Source: Actinokineospora bangkokensis (GTDB taxonomy: Bacteria; Actinomycetota; Actinomycetes; Mycobacteriales; Pseudonocardiaceae). Taken from it: a stretch of 64,000 nucleotides of DNA. Below the pieces are notes generated by a model. That model was given only the letters and a program-made list of their open reading frames with translations. It searched no databases and was not told where the DNA came from. Location of the stretch: the NCBI RefSeq assembly GCF_001940455.1, contig NZ_MKQR01000015.1:31423-95422 (forward strand), given 5' to 3'. Made by a program: the position numbers and the translations under genes. Each line of letters opens with the position of its first letter. Positions within the stretch are counted from its first letter, which is position 1. Shown here one piece after another: positions 1 through 8,826 of this stretch.

Positions 1-726
1 GGGCTGCTGCGGATCCTGGCTCTGCACCGCGGTGGTGCGCTGGCCACTGACGAGTTGGTGGCTCTGCTCTGGGACGGCAACCCACCCAAATCCGCCAGGA
101 CGACGCTGCGCGGTTATGTGCGTCGCTTGCGCGCCGCGGTCGCGGAACCGATCGTGGAAAGCGTCGCGGCCGGTTACCGCATTGCCGCATCCGCTTCGGT
201 CGACCTGACCGAGTTCCACGCGAAAGTCGCCGCTGCGCGCCACTGCACGCACCCTCGACGGGAACTGGAGCTCTTGCGAGAAGCCGTCGTCCTGTGGCGC
301 GGCGATCCCCTGCAGGGGTTGACCGGCGACTGGGCCGAGACCTTCTCCAGCGAATTGGAGCAGGATCGGTTGCACGCCGTGGAACGCCTCCTGCGCCTGG
401 AACTGCAAGTCGGCGATCCCGGTGTCATCGCGGACACCGCCCGCAAGGTCCTGCGCCACCACCCGTTCCGGGAGCAGCTCTGGCACACGCTGCTCTCCGC
501 ACTCCACGCCACGAACCGCACAGCGGAAGCCCTGGCCGCCTACGCGGAGTTCCGCATCACCCTCGCCCACAACCTCGGCATCGATCCCTCCCCCGCACTA
601 CGTCGCCTGCACCAACACCTCCTCGACAACACCCTGGTCACGCCTGCTGCGAGATCAGGGCCTCCGACGCGGCGGTCGAGGCCTCCGCGAACACCTGCTC
701 GACCGCGCCGCAGACCACGGTGCTGA
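1..726 (+). CDS. SARP/AfsR-type transcriptional activator, 5' truncated by the window edge
   Basis: The reading frame is open from base 1, so the true start lies outside. The first ~50 residues are the end of an OmpR-like winged helix (GYVRRLRAAV, then VESVAAGYRI). From about residue 60 to 205 it is a bacterial transcriptional activation domain: FHAKVAAARH, LWRGDPLQGL, VERLLRLELQVG, HPFREQLW, and the diagnostic end LGIDPSPALRRLHQHLL. Such proteins activate secondary-metabolite genes. After NTLVTP, about residue 215, the frame becomes an Arg/Pro-rich run that looks out of frame, so the natural end may be lost, or this is the remnant of a longer AfsR-like protein. No biosynthetic target is adjacent; the lanthipeptide locus is 55 kb away. 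Confidence 0.8.
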   Translation, partial: GLLRILALHRGGALATDELVALLWDGNPPKSARTTLRGYVRRLRAAVAEPIVESVAAGYRIAASASVDLTEFHAKVAAARHCTHPRRELELLREAVVLWRGDPLQGLTGDWAETFSSELEQDRLHAVERLLRLELQVGDPGVIADTARKVLRHHPFREQLWHTLLSALHATNRTAEALAAYAEFRITLAHNLGIDPSPALRRLHQHLLDNTLVTPAARSGPPTRRSRPPRTPARPRRRPRC

Positions 727-874
727 CAGCTCCGTCGGCCGTGATCGAGTTGATGCCCTCGGTGGATCCGGTCCAACGACCCGAGGAGCAGCCCTCGCGC
801 GGTGACGACTCATGCGGGAGGGTGCAGCAAGGCTGCGGAGATCGCGGTGCGAGCACGGGTGAGGGGTGCGCGGA

Positions 875-1210
875 GTGGATCGTGAGGACGTGGTCCGGGA
901 GCTCGTGGCGGAGGGACGTGACGACTGGGTGCCTGTGCTCGGCCTGTTCCACCTGGCGAGGCAGGTCGTGGAAACCGGCGGCGGCACTGTTGCCGACGTG
1001 GTCACCGACGTGGTTCGGGCGTTGGTCGACCGTGGGCTCATGACCATCGGCGTCCTCGGTGACGACGGGCACGACCCTTGGCCGGGCGACAGTTCCACCG
1101 TGGTGGCCCGGTTCACCGGGGAGATGGCCGCGTGCGGCTGGGAGCCGGACACCGGTTCGCTGTGGCTGGCGAACACCGAGCGGGGTGATGTGATGGCCGA
1201 GGGCCTGTGA
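875..1210 (+). CDS. small protein of unknown function (111 aa)
   Basis: An acidic protein starting at a GTG 8 bases after GAGGGG; a GTG at 866 in the same frame is the alternative. It has a helical N-terminal half (DREDVVRELVAEGRDDW, then ADVVTDVVRALVDRGLMTIG) and a C-terminal WEPDTGSLWLANTERGD segment. The second part resembles uncharacterised actinobacterial small proteins, but I cannot name a family. There is no signal peptide or membrane helix. It stands alone between the SARP fragment and the convergent dehydrogenase, whose stop is 3 bases away. Confidence 0.65.
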   Translation: MDREDVVRELVAEGRDDWVPVLGLFHLARQVVETGGGTVADVVTDVVRALVDRGLMTIGVLGDDGHDPWPGDSSTVVARFTGEMAACGWEPDTGSLWLANTERGDVMAEGL

Positions 1211-1213
1211 CCC

Positions 1214-2257
1214 TCAGGCGGCAGGGCGGTTCAGGCGCGCGTCGACCAGGGCTTGGGCTGCGCGGAGGGGGGTGGTGTCGCGGGCGGCGGCGTCATCGAG
1301 CAGGGCGGTGAGGTGGGGGCCGATGGCTTTGACGCGGTCGTGGGATTCGGTGGCGGTGCGACCGTGCAGTTCGCGGGCGGTGGCCGCGATGATGCCGCCC
1401 GCGCTGACGACGGTGTCCGGGGCCCAGAGGATGTTGCGGGCGTGAAGCAGGTCGGCGGTGGAGTCGTGGTCGAGTTGGTTGTTGGCGGCGCCCGCGATGG
1501 CGCGGCAGCGCAGTTCCCCGACCGTGGCCGGGGTGAGGATGCCGCCGGTGGCGCAGGGGATGAGGACGTCGACGTCGGCGCGGACGGCGTGGGCGGGGGT
1601 TGTCCAGCGGGCCCCCCAGCGGGCCGCCAGCGCCCGGCGACGGGGGTCGAGGTCGGTGGCGGTGAGGGTGGCGCCGCGTCGGGCCAGCCAGTCCCCGACG
1701 AGGGTGCCGACGTGGCCGAGGCCGATGAGGGAGAAGGTCAGGGTGGCGAGGTCGGTGCCGGGCCAGCGGTGCCCGCACACGGCTTCCAGGGCGGCGGTGA
1801 CGCCCAGTGCCGTGGGGACGGCCGAGTCGCCGCTGCCGCCGTCCGTCTCGGGGCGGCACAGGACGTGGGGGGTGCGGGTGTGCAAGCGGGCCATGTCGTC
1901 GGGGCTGGTGCCGATGTCCGGGCCGGTGACGTAGGTGCCGCCGAGGCCGTTGACGACGTCGGCGATGTCGTCGAGCAGGTCGGCCCTGGCGGGGCCGGTC
2001 CAGTCGGCGGAGGTGGTGCCGTCGAGTACGACGACGGTCTTGCCGCCGCCGTGGTCGAGCCCGGCCAGGGCCGCCTTCCGGGTCATGGCTGCCGAGAGCC
2101 GCAGGACGTCGTCGAGGCCGTCGCGCCAGGTCGGGTAGGGCGTGACGCGGCACCCGCCCAGCGCGGGGCCGAGCCGGGTGGAGTCGACGCTGACCATGAT
2201 CGTCTGCCGGGAGCGCGGGCCTCGTTCGACCACGACCCGCTCCGGGGTCGGGGTCAC
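1214..2257 (-). CDS. Leu/Val/Phe-type amino acid dehydrogenase
   Basis: A 347-aa NAD-dependent oxidative deaminase of the Glu/Leu/Phe/Val dehydrogenase family, converting a branched or aromatic amino acid to its 2-oxo acid. The glycine-rich substrate segment LGGCRVTPYPTWRDGLDD, the catalytic-lysine region MTRKAALAGLDHGGGKTVV and the second catalytic region YVTGPDIGTSPDDM are clear. The Rossmann motif is LIGLGHVGTLVGDWL, followed by TDLDP, where the Asp favours NAD. Length fits the family. The GTG start overlaps the stop of the upstream DUF2000 gene as GTGA, so the two are translationally coupled. The divergent Lrp/AsnC gene is the likely regulator. Substrate choice among Leu, Val and Phe cannot be read from the sequence by eye. 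Confidence 0.9.
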   Translation of the reverse strand: MTPTPERVVVERGPRSRQTIMVSVDSTRLGPALGGCRVTPYPTWRDGLDDVLRLSAAMTRKAALAGLDHGGGKTVVVLDGTTSADWTGPARADLLDDIADVVNGLGGTYVTGPDIGTSPDDMARLHTRTPHVLCRPETDGGSGDSAVPTALGVTAALEAVCGHRWPGTDLATLTFSLIGLGHVGTLVGDWLARRGATLTATDLDPRRRALAARWGARWTTPAHAVRADVDVLIPCATGGILTPATVGELRCRAIAGAANNQLDHDSTADLLHARNILWAPDTVVSAGGIIAATARELHGRTATESHDRVKAIGPHLTALLDDAAARDTTPLRAAQALVDARLNRPAA

Positions 2258-2676
2258 GCGCCCGCTCCCAGCAGCCGCAGGCGGCGGGTCAGCGGGGAGA
2301 TGAGGGCGCGGGGGCCGAACAGGGCGACGGCCACCTGCCTCAGGTGCTCGCCCGGGGTCTGCGCGAGCACGTTCAGGTAGTCGTCGTGGTCGCGGGCCTG
2401 GCGGGCGGTGTCGTTGAAGCCGACCACGGTCACCTCGTCCTGTTCCCGTGCTCGGCGGTGGAGCTCTTCGAGTTCGGCCGGGGTGGCGGTGAGCACCGGG
2501 ACCGGGTGGGGGTTGAGCGCCGCGTGCACACCGCCGGAGGCGTCCTCGCCCTCCGCGCCGAGCAGGTGCGAGGTCCGGGCGCCCAGGCTCAGGCCGACGA
2601 CCACGGCCGCGTTCACCGCCTCGCCCGGTGCCAGGTCGGATCGGACGACCAACACCATCTTGGTCGGCAATGCCAT
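2254..2676 (-). CDS. DUF2000 family protein
   Basis: A 140-aa protein starting MALPTKMVLVVRSDLAPGEAVNAAVVVG, the typical opening of DUF2000 proteins (peptidyl-tRNA hydrolase II-like fold), with LGARTSHLLG and the VVGFNDTARQARDHDDYL segment. The ATG was chosen because GGAGGAG lies 5 bases upstream; an ATG 15 codons earlier has no ribosome site. Its function is unknown. It is first in a two-gene unit with the amino-acid dehydrogenase, which it overlaps by 4 bases, and is divergent from an Lrp/AsnC regulator. That suggests a role linked to amino-acid use, but this is inference. Confidence 0.8.
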   Translation of the reverse strand: MALPTKMVLVVRSDLAPGEAVNAAVVVGLSLGARTSHLLGAEGEDASGGVHAALNPHPVPVLTATPAELEELHRRAREQDEVTVVGFNDTARQARDHDDYLNVLAQTPGEHLRQVAVALFGPRALISPLTRRLRLLGAGA

Positions 2677-2782
2677 CTTTTCTCCTCCGGTTGACTGGTG
2701 ATCGACCGTCAGAGTAGGCATTCAGCCAGCCCAGAAGCTCTCCACCGATCGTTTGACCGGAACTGGTGGCAGACTGACCGCC

Positions 2783-3244
2783 GTGGACGAACTTGATGCG
2801 GCGATCATCGACCTGGTCCAGACAGATGCGCGGCAGTCCAACCGCGAGCTGGCCCGACGACTGGGCATCGCGCCATCGACCTGCCTCGAACGGGTGCGGG
2901 CCCTGACCCGCCGGGGGGTGATCCGCGGGTACCACGCCGAGATCGACCTCGTGGCCCTCAACCGGGGTGTCCAGGCGTTCATCGCCGTGCAGGTGCGGCC
3001 GTTGAACAGGCAGGTCATCGACGCGTTCAAGGAGGCGGTCGGCGGGATGCCCGAGGTGCTGGCGGTCTTCGTCCTGGCGGGGGGCGACGACTTCCAGCTG
3101 CACGTCGCCGTCCAGGACCTCGACCACCTGCACTCGTTCCTCGTGGACCGGCTCAGCGGGCGCCGCGAGGTGGTCGGCTTCCGCAGTTCGGTGATCTACG
3201 AGCGCGTCCACAACCCGGTCCTCGCCCCGCTGCCCGCGCCGTGA
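2783..3244 (+). CDS. Lrp/AsnC family transcriptional regulator
   Basis: A 153-aa feast/famine regulator. An N-terminal winged helix-turn-helix (DELDAAIIDLVQTDARQSN, ELARRLGIAPSTCLERV) is followed by the hinge GVIRGYHAEIDL and a C-terminal RAM effector domain (VFVLAGGDDFQLHVAVQDL). The GTG start at VDELDA gives the usual family N-terminus. It is divergent from the DUF2000/amino-acid dehydrogenase pair with about 106 bp between starts. This is the classic arrangement for a local regulator that senses an amino acid and controls the dehydrogenase; the target is inferred from position. The two-gene unit is probably induced by its substrate. Confidence 0.92.
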   Translation: MDELDAAIIDLVQTDARQSNRELARRLGIAPSTCLERVRALTRRGVIRGYHAEIDLVALNRGVQAFIAVQVRPLNRQVIDAFKEAVGGMPEVLAVFVLAGGDDFQLHVAVQDLDHLHSFLVDRLSGRREVVGFRSSVIYERVHNPVLAPLPAP

Positions 3245-3252
3245 GGACGGGG

Positions 3253-4437
3253 TCAGGCGGGGGTGAGTTCGAGGGGGAGGTGTTCGAGGCGGTGGATGAT
3301 GTTGTTGGGGGACCACCGCGGCGGTCCTGCGGGGGCGAGGGTCGCCACTCGGGCGACGAGGGCGGCCAGGAACGCCTCGGTCTCCAGGCGGGCGAGGCCT
3401 TGGCCCGCGCAGCCGTGCTTGCCCTGGCCGAAGGCCAGGTGGCGGGAGGCGTTGCGGTGGATGGTGAAGGTGTCCGGGTCCTCCCAGACCAGGGGGTCCC
3501 GGTTGGCTGAGGCGTAGAGGACGAGGACGCGGGTGCCCGCGGGCAGGGCGGTGCCCGCCAGTTCGGTGTCGTGCGCGACCTTGCGGGAGAAGGCGCGGAG
3601 CGGGGAGGCGAAGCGGAGGACCTCGTTGACCGCGTTGGGGATGAGGGTGGGGTCCTGCCTGAGGTGCTGCCACTGGGCGGGGTGGGTGGCGAAGAGGTGG
3701 AGGGCGCCCGCGATGCCGCTGAGGGTGGTGTCGAGGGAGGGGGCGAGGTAGTCGATCATCAGGGCGGGGCACTCGGCGTGGGTGAGCGTGCCGTTGTCGG
3801 CGGCGGTCAGCAGGTCGGCGCCCATGCTGCCGGGGAGGGCGGTGCGGTGCCTGACGACGTCGCGGGCGAAGCGCATCATGGCCAGGCCTGCGGGGATCGC
3901 CTTGACCGCTTGGCCGTTGGCGGGGCCCAGGGCGTCGAAGGTCGCCGCGCCCCAGGTGAGCAGGTGCTCCCGGCCCTCCTGGGGCCAGCCCACGAGGTCG
4001 GGGACGACCGACAGGGGGAGCGCGGCGGCGAGTTCGGCGCCGTCGACGGTGCGGCGGGCCACCGCGGCGGCGACGATCTCGTCCGCGCGGCGCCGGATGT
4101 CGTCGGTCAGGTCGCGCAGGGCCCGGGGGGTGAGCCGGTGGGCGACGAGGGCTCGGCGGCGGGTGTGGTCCTCGCCGTCGCTGGTGAGCGTCGTGCCGCG
4201 GGACAGGCGGTTGATGACGGGGTTGAGCCCGACGCCGTCGCCGGAGACGAAGGTCTTGTGGTCGAGCAGCGCGGCCCGGCACTCGGCGTAGCGGGGCAGG
4301 GCGTAGGCGTTGTGCTTGGGCAGCCGCACGACCGGGCCGAGTTCGCGCAGCGCCGCGTAGTGCGGGTAGGGGTCGAGGATGGCTCGCGGGGAGTAGATGT
4401 CCGGCCGGTAGACGGGGACATCGGGTCGTCGGGGCAT
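3253..4437 (-). CDS. cytochrome P450
   Basis: A 394-aa soluble bacterial P450. The heme-thiolate loop is FGQGKHGCAGQGLARLE, with Cys as the axial ligand. The K-helix ExxR is in NEVLRFASP, and the I-helix is APSLDTTLSG, with Asp-Thr-Thr but Ser in place of the usual Glu/Asp-adjacent Gly. It starts at an ATG 4 bases after GAGGAG, which itself lies just after the stop of the MhpA-like gene. It is last in the five-gene catabolic operon that ends here. A hydroxylase role on the aromatic or terpenoid substrate of this operon is inferred. Electrons must come from elsewhere, as no ferredoxin or reductase gene is adjacent. Confidence 0.92.
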   Translation of the reverse strand: MPRRPDVPVYRPDIYSPRAILDPYPHYAALRELGPVVRLPKHNAYALPRYAECRAALLDHKTFVSGDGVGLNPVINRLSRGTTLTSDGEDHTRRRALVAHRLTPRALRDLTDDIRRRADEIVAAAVARRTVDGAELAAALPLSVVPDLVGWPQEGREHLLTWGAATFDALGPANGQAVKAIPAGLAMMRFARDVVRHRTALPGSMGADLLTAADNGTLTHAECPALMIDYLAPSLDTTLSGIAGALHLFATHPAQWQHLRQDPTLIPNAVNEVLRFASPLRAFSRKVAHDTELAGTALPAGTRVLVLYASANRDPLVWEDPDTFTIHRNASRHLAFGQGKHGCAGQGLARLETEAFLAALVARVATLAPAGPPRWSPNNIIHRLEHLPLELTPA

Positions 4438-4449
4438 GGTGCTCCTCGG

Positions 4450-5931
4450 TCAGCGGCGCGCGGTGGACCGCGGCAGGGCTCGGTGGAGCCGGGTGGTGCT
4501 TCGGCCCGCGGCCAGGACTGTCCCGTCTGGACGGACGAGGGCGGCTCCGGACCCGAGCCACCGGCGCAGCTCGCGCGACTCGCCGGTGGTGACCACGACG
4601 GCACCGCGCTCCTGGAAAGCGGCGCGTTCGGCCTCGGACGGGGTGGTGGCGGTCACGACGGCGAACGAACCGCCCGCGACGTCGTCGAAGCGGCGGCCGT
4701 CGTCGAGCAGGGCGTTGGGGCACAACCGCCCCGCGGCGGACCGGGGCAGGCGCGGCCGCAGGACGAGGTCCGACCGGCGCAGGGCGGGCGTCGCGCTGTC
4801 GAGGGTGCGGCCGCTGAGCAGGGGTGCGGCGATCCGGCGGATCAGGTCGCCGAGGCGGCCGCCCTCGGTCATGGCCTTGCCGATGAGCACCGCGCGCCGG
4901 ATCATCGAGCGGGCGTGCGGCTTGCGCTCGGTCTCGTAGGAGTCGAGCGCGGACTCGGGCAGGGTGCCGCCGAGGACGCCCGCGAGCTTCCAGGCCAGGT
5001 TCACCGCGTCGCGCAGCCCGGCGCCCATCCCCTGGCCGATGAACGGCGGGGTGAGGTGGGCGGCGTCGCCGAGCAGGAACACCCTGCGGTCGCGCCACCG
5101 GTCGGCCAGGCGCGCGCGGAAGGTGTACTCGGCCACCCGGACGACCTCCAGGTCGGCCGCGGGGACGGCCCCGGTCCACGGCGCGATCAGCGGGTGCAGG
5201 CGGTCCACCGCGCGGAAGTCGTCCCCGGTCTCGCCGGGCAGCAGGCGGAACTCCCAGCGGTAGCGGGTCTTGCCGATGCGCATGTAGGTCGCCGCGCGGT
5301 CGAGGTCGCACACCTGGTGCACGCCCTCCCACTCGTCGAGGTCGGCGGTGGTGGCGATGTCCACCACGAGCCAGCGCTGCTCGAACCGCAGGTCCGCCAT
5401 CCGCGCGCCGATCGCCGCCCTCGTGGGGCTGTTGGCGCCGTCGCAGCCCAGGACGTAGTCGGCGTGGACCGTCGCCCGCTCGCCGGTGGCGCGGTCGGTC
5501 ACCTCGACCTGGGCGCCCCCGGCGTCCTGGGTGATGCCGGTGACCTCGGTGCCGCCGCGCAGGGTGACGGTGGCCAGGTCCGCCAGGGCCGCGCGCAGCA
5601 GGTGCTCCAGGTCGGGCTGGTCGAACATGCTGGCCTGGGGGTGGCCGTGCCTGCCGCCGTCCGGTGAGCGGGGGAACTCGGCCAGCACCCGCAGGTCCGG
5701 GTCGAGCAGCCGCAGCCCGCGGCAGGGCCAGGAGATCGCCGCGAACCGCTCGGCCAGGCCCAGCCTGCCGAGGATGCGCAGGACCTCGTCGTCCAGGTGC
5801 ACCGCGCGGGGTTGCGGGTACACCGAGTCCCACCGGTCGAGGACCAGGCACTCGACGCCGAAGCCGCCGAGCAGGGCCGCGGCGGTGAGGCCGGTGGGGC
5901 CAGCGCCGACGATGACGACCGGCACCCTCAC
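4450..5931 (-). CDS. FAD-dependent aromatic hydroxylase (MhpA-like)
   Basis: A 493-aa class A flavin monooxygenase of the PheA/MhpA group. N-terminal FAD motif VVIVGAGPTGLTAAALL; DG motif VLGCDGANSPTRAAIG near residue 165; second FAD motif VFLLGDAAHLTPPFIGQGMG near residue 290 followed by RDAVNLAWKLAGVL. The first half is close in style to 3-(3-hydroxyphenyl)propionate hydroxylase (PRAVHLDDEVLRIL, WPCRGLRLLD). The C-terminal thioredoxin-like region is present. It would add a hydroxyl ortho to a phenol, which fits with the ring-cleavage-like VOC protein and FAH hydrolase in the operon. GTG start, weak ribosome site, 52 bases after the CoA ligase stop. Confidence 0.88.
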   Translation of the reverse strand: MRVPVVIVGAGPTGLTAAALLGGFGVECLVLDRWDSVYPQPRAVHLDDEVLRILGRLGLAERFAAISWPCRGLRLLDPDLRVLAEFPRSPDGGRHGHPQASMFDQPDLEHLLRAALADLATVTLRGGTEVTGITQDAGGAQVEVTDRATGERATVHADYVLGCDGANSPTRAAIGARMADLRFEQRWLVVDIATTADLDEWEGVHQVCDLDRAATYMRIGKTRYRWEFRLLPGETGDDFRAVDRLHPLIAPWTGAVPAADLEVVRVAEYTFRARLADRWRDRRVFLLGDAAHLTPPFIGQGMGAGLRDAVNLAWKLAGVLGGTLPESALDSYETERKPHARSMIRRAVLIGKAMTEGGRLGDLIRRIAAPLLSGRTLDSATPALRRSDLVLRPRLPRSAAGRLCPNALLDDGRRFDDVAGGSFAVVTATTPSEAERAAFQERGAVVVTTGESRELRRWLGSGAALVRPDGTVLAAGRSTTRLHRALPRSTARR

Positions 5932-5983
5932 CGCGGCCTCCCCGGGGCCGGGGGCGGCGCTGTCGCTGTGCTCATGGCGGTCC

Positions 5984-7870
5984 TCACGGCTGGTCTGCGG
6001 GGTGGGTGACCTCGACGCGCACGGGCACGGCGAAGCGGCCCAGGGCGGCGGTCACGGCCGCCTCGTCCGCCTCCGGTGCCAGGCGGGCGGTGGCGACCAC
6101 CGCGCCGTCCTCGACCACGGCGTCCATGGTGACCCCGCCGAGCGGGTCGAGCACCTCGGCCAGCGCGCGCCGGGTGGCGTCGGCGCGCAGGGCGAGCTTG
6201 TAGGGCTTGCCGATGTCGGTGATGGGCAGCGCGTCGAGCACCGTGACGGCCTTGGGCGCCGCGGCGCGCTCGGGCACCCGGTCGCCGGCCCAGGCCACCA
6301 GGTCGGCGCCGGTCGCCGCGGCGCCGGGCACGAGGGTCACGTAGGCGACGGGGACCTCACCGGCGTGCTCGTCGGGCCTGCCGACCGCGCTCGCCGCGGT
6401 GACCTCGGGGTGGGCCAGCAGGGCGTCCTCGATGGTCGCCGGGTCGATGTTGTGGCCGCCGCGGATGATGAGGTCCTTGGCGCGGCCGGTCAGGTGCACG
6501 AACCCGTCGGCGTCGAGGCGGGCCAGGTCGCCGGTGTCCAGCCAGCCCCCGTCCAGCGTGCCGAGGCCGTCGAGCACGGGCCCCGCCCCGTCGCGCCCGA
6601 CGACGTACCCGGGGAACACGGTGGGTCCGCTGATGGCCAGCACGCCGGTCTCGCCGGGCGGCAGGTCCTCCCCCGTCACCGGGTGGACGACCTTCACCCG
6701 CTGGTACGGCAGGCGCTGGCCGACGGCCCCGGCGCGCGGGGCGTCGGGGAAGCTGCGGGCGCTGGCGCACGTGGCCTCGGTGAGCCCGTAGCCCTCGACC
6801 AGGGTGACGCCGGTGTGGGCCTGGAAGCCCTCGCGCACCGCGGCGGGCAGCGGCGAGGCGCCGACCATGGCGTAGCGCAGGCAGGAGATGTCGGCGTCGA
6901 CCGGGCAGTGGGTGAGCACCGCGTACACCGTGGGCACCGCGCTCATCGCGGCGATCCGGTGGTGCTCGACGATCTTCCAGAACTCCCCGTACAGCGCGGG
7001 CTCGCGGTAGCCGAGCGGCCCGGCCCACACCGCGTGCTGGCCCTTGAACAGGGGCGCGAGCAGGGTGACCACCAGGGCGTTGACGTGGAACAGCGGCAGC
7101 GCGGCGAACACGGTGGCGGTGTCGTCGAGCAACGAGTTGACGGCGATCATCCACGCGTCGCTGACCTCGTTGGCGTGGGTGTGCGCGGCCAGCTTCGGCG
7201 TCCCGGTGGTGCCGCCGGTGTGGAACAGCGAAGCCAGGTCCCCGGCCGCGGGTGGTGCGCCGTCGAAGCCGTCCGCGCCGTGGTCGGCGGCGAGGTCGTG
7301 CAGGTAGCCGACGCGCACGCCGTCGAGGGCGGGCAGCGCCGGGGGTTCGCCGGTGGCGCCGGTGGGGCGCAGCACGAGCAGGACGTCCAGCTCGTCGGCG
7401 AGCGCGCGGGCGGTCTCCCACACCTCGGGGGCGAGTTCCGGCCCGGCGGTGACGAGGACGCGGGCCCCGGACAGGCGGAGCAGTTGGGTGAGGTGGGCGC
7501 GGGACAGGCCCGCGTTGAGCGGGGCGGCGATCCCCGCCAGCTGCGCCCCCAGGGTCGCCGGGACCAGCTCGGCGCAGTTCGGCGACATGAGGGCGACGGC
7601 GTCGGTGCGGCCGATCCCCGAGGCGCGCAGCAGGTTCGCGCAGCGGTGGACCTCGGCGAGCAGGTCCGCGAACGTCCGGCCCTCGGGTTCGCGCCACCGG
7701 GCCGCGCTGGGCAGCACGGTGGTGGCCGGGCGGTCCGGCCACGCCCGCGCGGCGCGCCGGAGCAGCGCGTAGGTCGACTCCGGCAGGCCGCGGTCGGCCA
7801 GCGGGACGGCCTCGATCGCGGCCAGGTCGTCCGGGCCCGCGCACCGGGGCCACAGCAGCTCGTCGCTCAT
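5984..7870 (-). CDS. acyl-CoA synthetase (AMP-forming)
   Basis: A 628-aa ANL-superfamily ligase. P-loop-like A3 motif LFHTGGTTGTPKLAAHTHAN (residues ~220-240); A5 GYGLTEATC; A7 region GGWLDTGDLARLDADGFVHL; A8 GRAKDLIIRGGHNIDP; A10 lysine in DIGKPYKLAL. It activates a carboxylate through an acyl-AMP to the CoA thioester. The C-terminal end carries about 60 extra residues after A10, as in the FadD group that includes Streptomyces cyclohexanecarboxyl/aryl ligases. The start overlaps the stop of the FAH hydrolase gene as ATGA (7867-7870), so it is the third cistron of the operon. Its substrate is unknown. Confidence 0.92.
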   Translation of the reverse strand: MSDELLWPRCAGPDDLAAIEAVPLADRGLPESTYALLRRAARAWPDRPATTVLPSAARWREPEGRTFADLLAEVHRCANLLRASGIGRTDAVALMSPNCAELVPATLGAQLAGIAAPLNAGLSRAHLTQLLRLSGARVLVTAGPELAPEVWETARALADELDVLLVLRPTGATGEPPALPALDGVRVGYLHDLAADHGADGFDGAPPAAGDLASLFHTGGTTGTPKLAAHTHANEVSDAWMIAVNSLLDDTATVFAALPLFHVNALVVTLLAPLFKGQHAVWAGPLGYREPALYGEFWKIVEHHRIAAMSAVPTVYAVLTHCPVDADISCLRYAMVGASPLPAAVREGFQAHTGVTLVEGYGLTEATCASARSFPDAPRAGAVGQRLPYQRVKVVHPVTGEDLPPGETGVLAISGPTVFPGYVVGRDGAGPVLDGLGTLDGGWLDTGDLARLDADGFVHLTGRAKDLIIRGGHNIDPATIEDALLAHPEVTAASAVGRPDEHAGEVPVAYVTLVPGAAATGADLVAWAGDRVPERAAAPKAVTVLDALPITDIGKPYKLALRADATRRALAEVLDPLGGVTMDAVVEDGAVVATARLAPEADEAAVTAALGRFAVPVRVEVTHPADQP

Positions 7871-8802
7871 CGCTTGCGCCTCACGACCGTGCGCTGGGTG
7901 CCCAGGTCGATGGCGCCGTCATCGGTGGCCACGGTCGCCTCGATGACGTCGCCGTCGGCCAGGTACCTGGGGTTCTTCGCCTGGCGCTGGAAGAACAGCT
8001 TCCACTTCAGCGCCGGGGGCAGCAGCGCGCCGATCTTCTCCACCACCTTGGGCGGCGCGGACAGCGCCGTGCCCGCCGGTGTCCCGGTGAGGACCAGGTC
8101 GCCGGGGTCGAGGCGCTGGAACCGAGACAGCGCCTGCAACGCCTCCAGGGGCTGGTAGACCATGTCCGCCCCGACGACGGAGTCCTGGCGGGGCGCGCCG
8201 TTGACCGACAGCCGCAGCCGCAGGTCGGTGAACCGGTCGAACTCGTCGTCCTCCAGCAGCACCAGCGCGGGGCCGACCGGGGTGAAGGTCGGGTAGGACT
8301 TGGCCTCGTAGAACTGGGTCTTGGGCAGCTGGACGTCGCGGGCGGAGACGTCGTCGGTGACGACCAGGCCCGCCACGTACCCGCGCGCGGTGGTGACCTC
8401 GGTGCCCACGGGGATCTCCCGGCCGATCACCAGGCCGATCTCGACCTCGTAGTCGAGCAGGTCCACGTGCGGCGGGGTGACCACGTCGTCGAACGGGCCG
8501 CTGATCGACCCGGAGGTCTTGCGGAAGAAGGTCAGCGGCACGGTCCTCGGGTCCATGCCCGAGTCGGTGACGTGCGAGGCGAAGTTGGTCATCTGGGCGA
8601 CCACGCGGCAGGGCGCGGTGACCGGGGAGACCAGGACGAGGTCCGCCACGCGGTCGGTGGGCGGGGCCGCCGCGGCGGCGGCGATGGCCGCCCGGTCGGC
8701 CAGCAGCGCGCCGGTGGTCGCGGCCCGGGTGTCGATCTTCGTCGCGTCCGCGCCCGCGGCGGCGTACCACGCGTCCGCGGTGCGCAGGATCGTCGTGCTC
8801 AC
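7867..8802 (-). CDS. fumarylacetoacetate hydrolase family protein
   Basis: A 311-aa member of the FAH superfamily. The metal-binding core is VDLLDYEVEIGLVIGREIP (the two acidic ligands), followed by YVAGLVVTDDVSARDVQ and KSYPTFTPVGP. The last part, GDLVLTGTPAGTALS, is the conserved end of the catalytic domain. In meta-cleavage pathways these enzymes hydrolyse C-C bonds, decarboxylate or hydrate 2-hydroxy-dienoates. The GTG start follows GGAGG by 7 bases. Second gene of the operon, overlapping the CoA ligase by 4 bases and 24 bases after the dioxygenase-like gene. Confidence 0.92.
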   Translation of the reverse strand: MSTTILRTADAWYAAAGADATKIDTRAATTGALLADRAAIAAAAAAPPTDRVADLVLVSPVTAPCRVVAQMTNFASHVTDSGMDPRTVPLTFFRKTSGSISGPFDDVVTPPHVDLLDYEVEIGLVIGREIPVGTEVTTARGYVAGLVVTDDVSARDVQLPKTQFYEAKSYPTFTPVGPALVLLEDDEFDRFTDLRLRLSVNGAPRQDSVVGADMVYQPLEALQALSRFQRLDPGDLVLTGTPAGTALSAPPKVVEKIGALLPPALKWKLFFQRQAKNPRYLADGDVIEATVATDDGAIDLGTQRTVVRRKR

Positions 8803-8826
8803 AGGGGGTCCTCCGGGGTCGTCTGG

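Noticed and set aside
1214..5851. A very long open frame on the minus strand crossing several genes
   Set aside because: Only the part to 2257 is the dehydrogenase. Above that it is Arg/Pro/Gly-rich out-of-frame sequence over the AsnC, P450 and monooxygenase genes, typical of stop-poor high-GC DNA.
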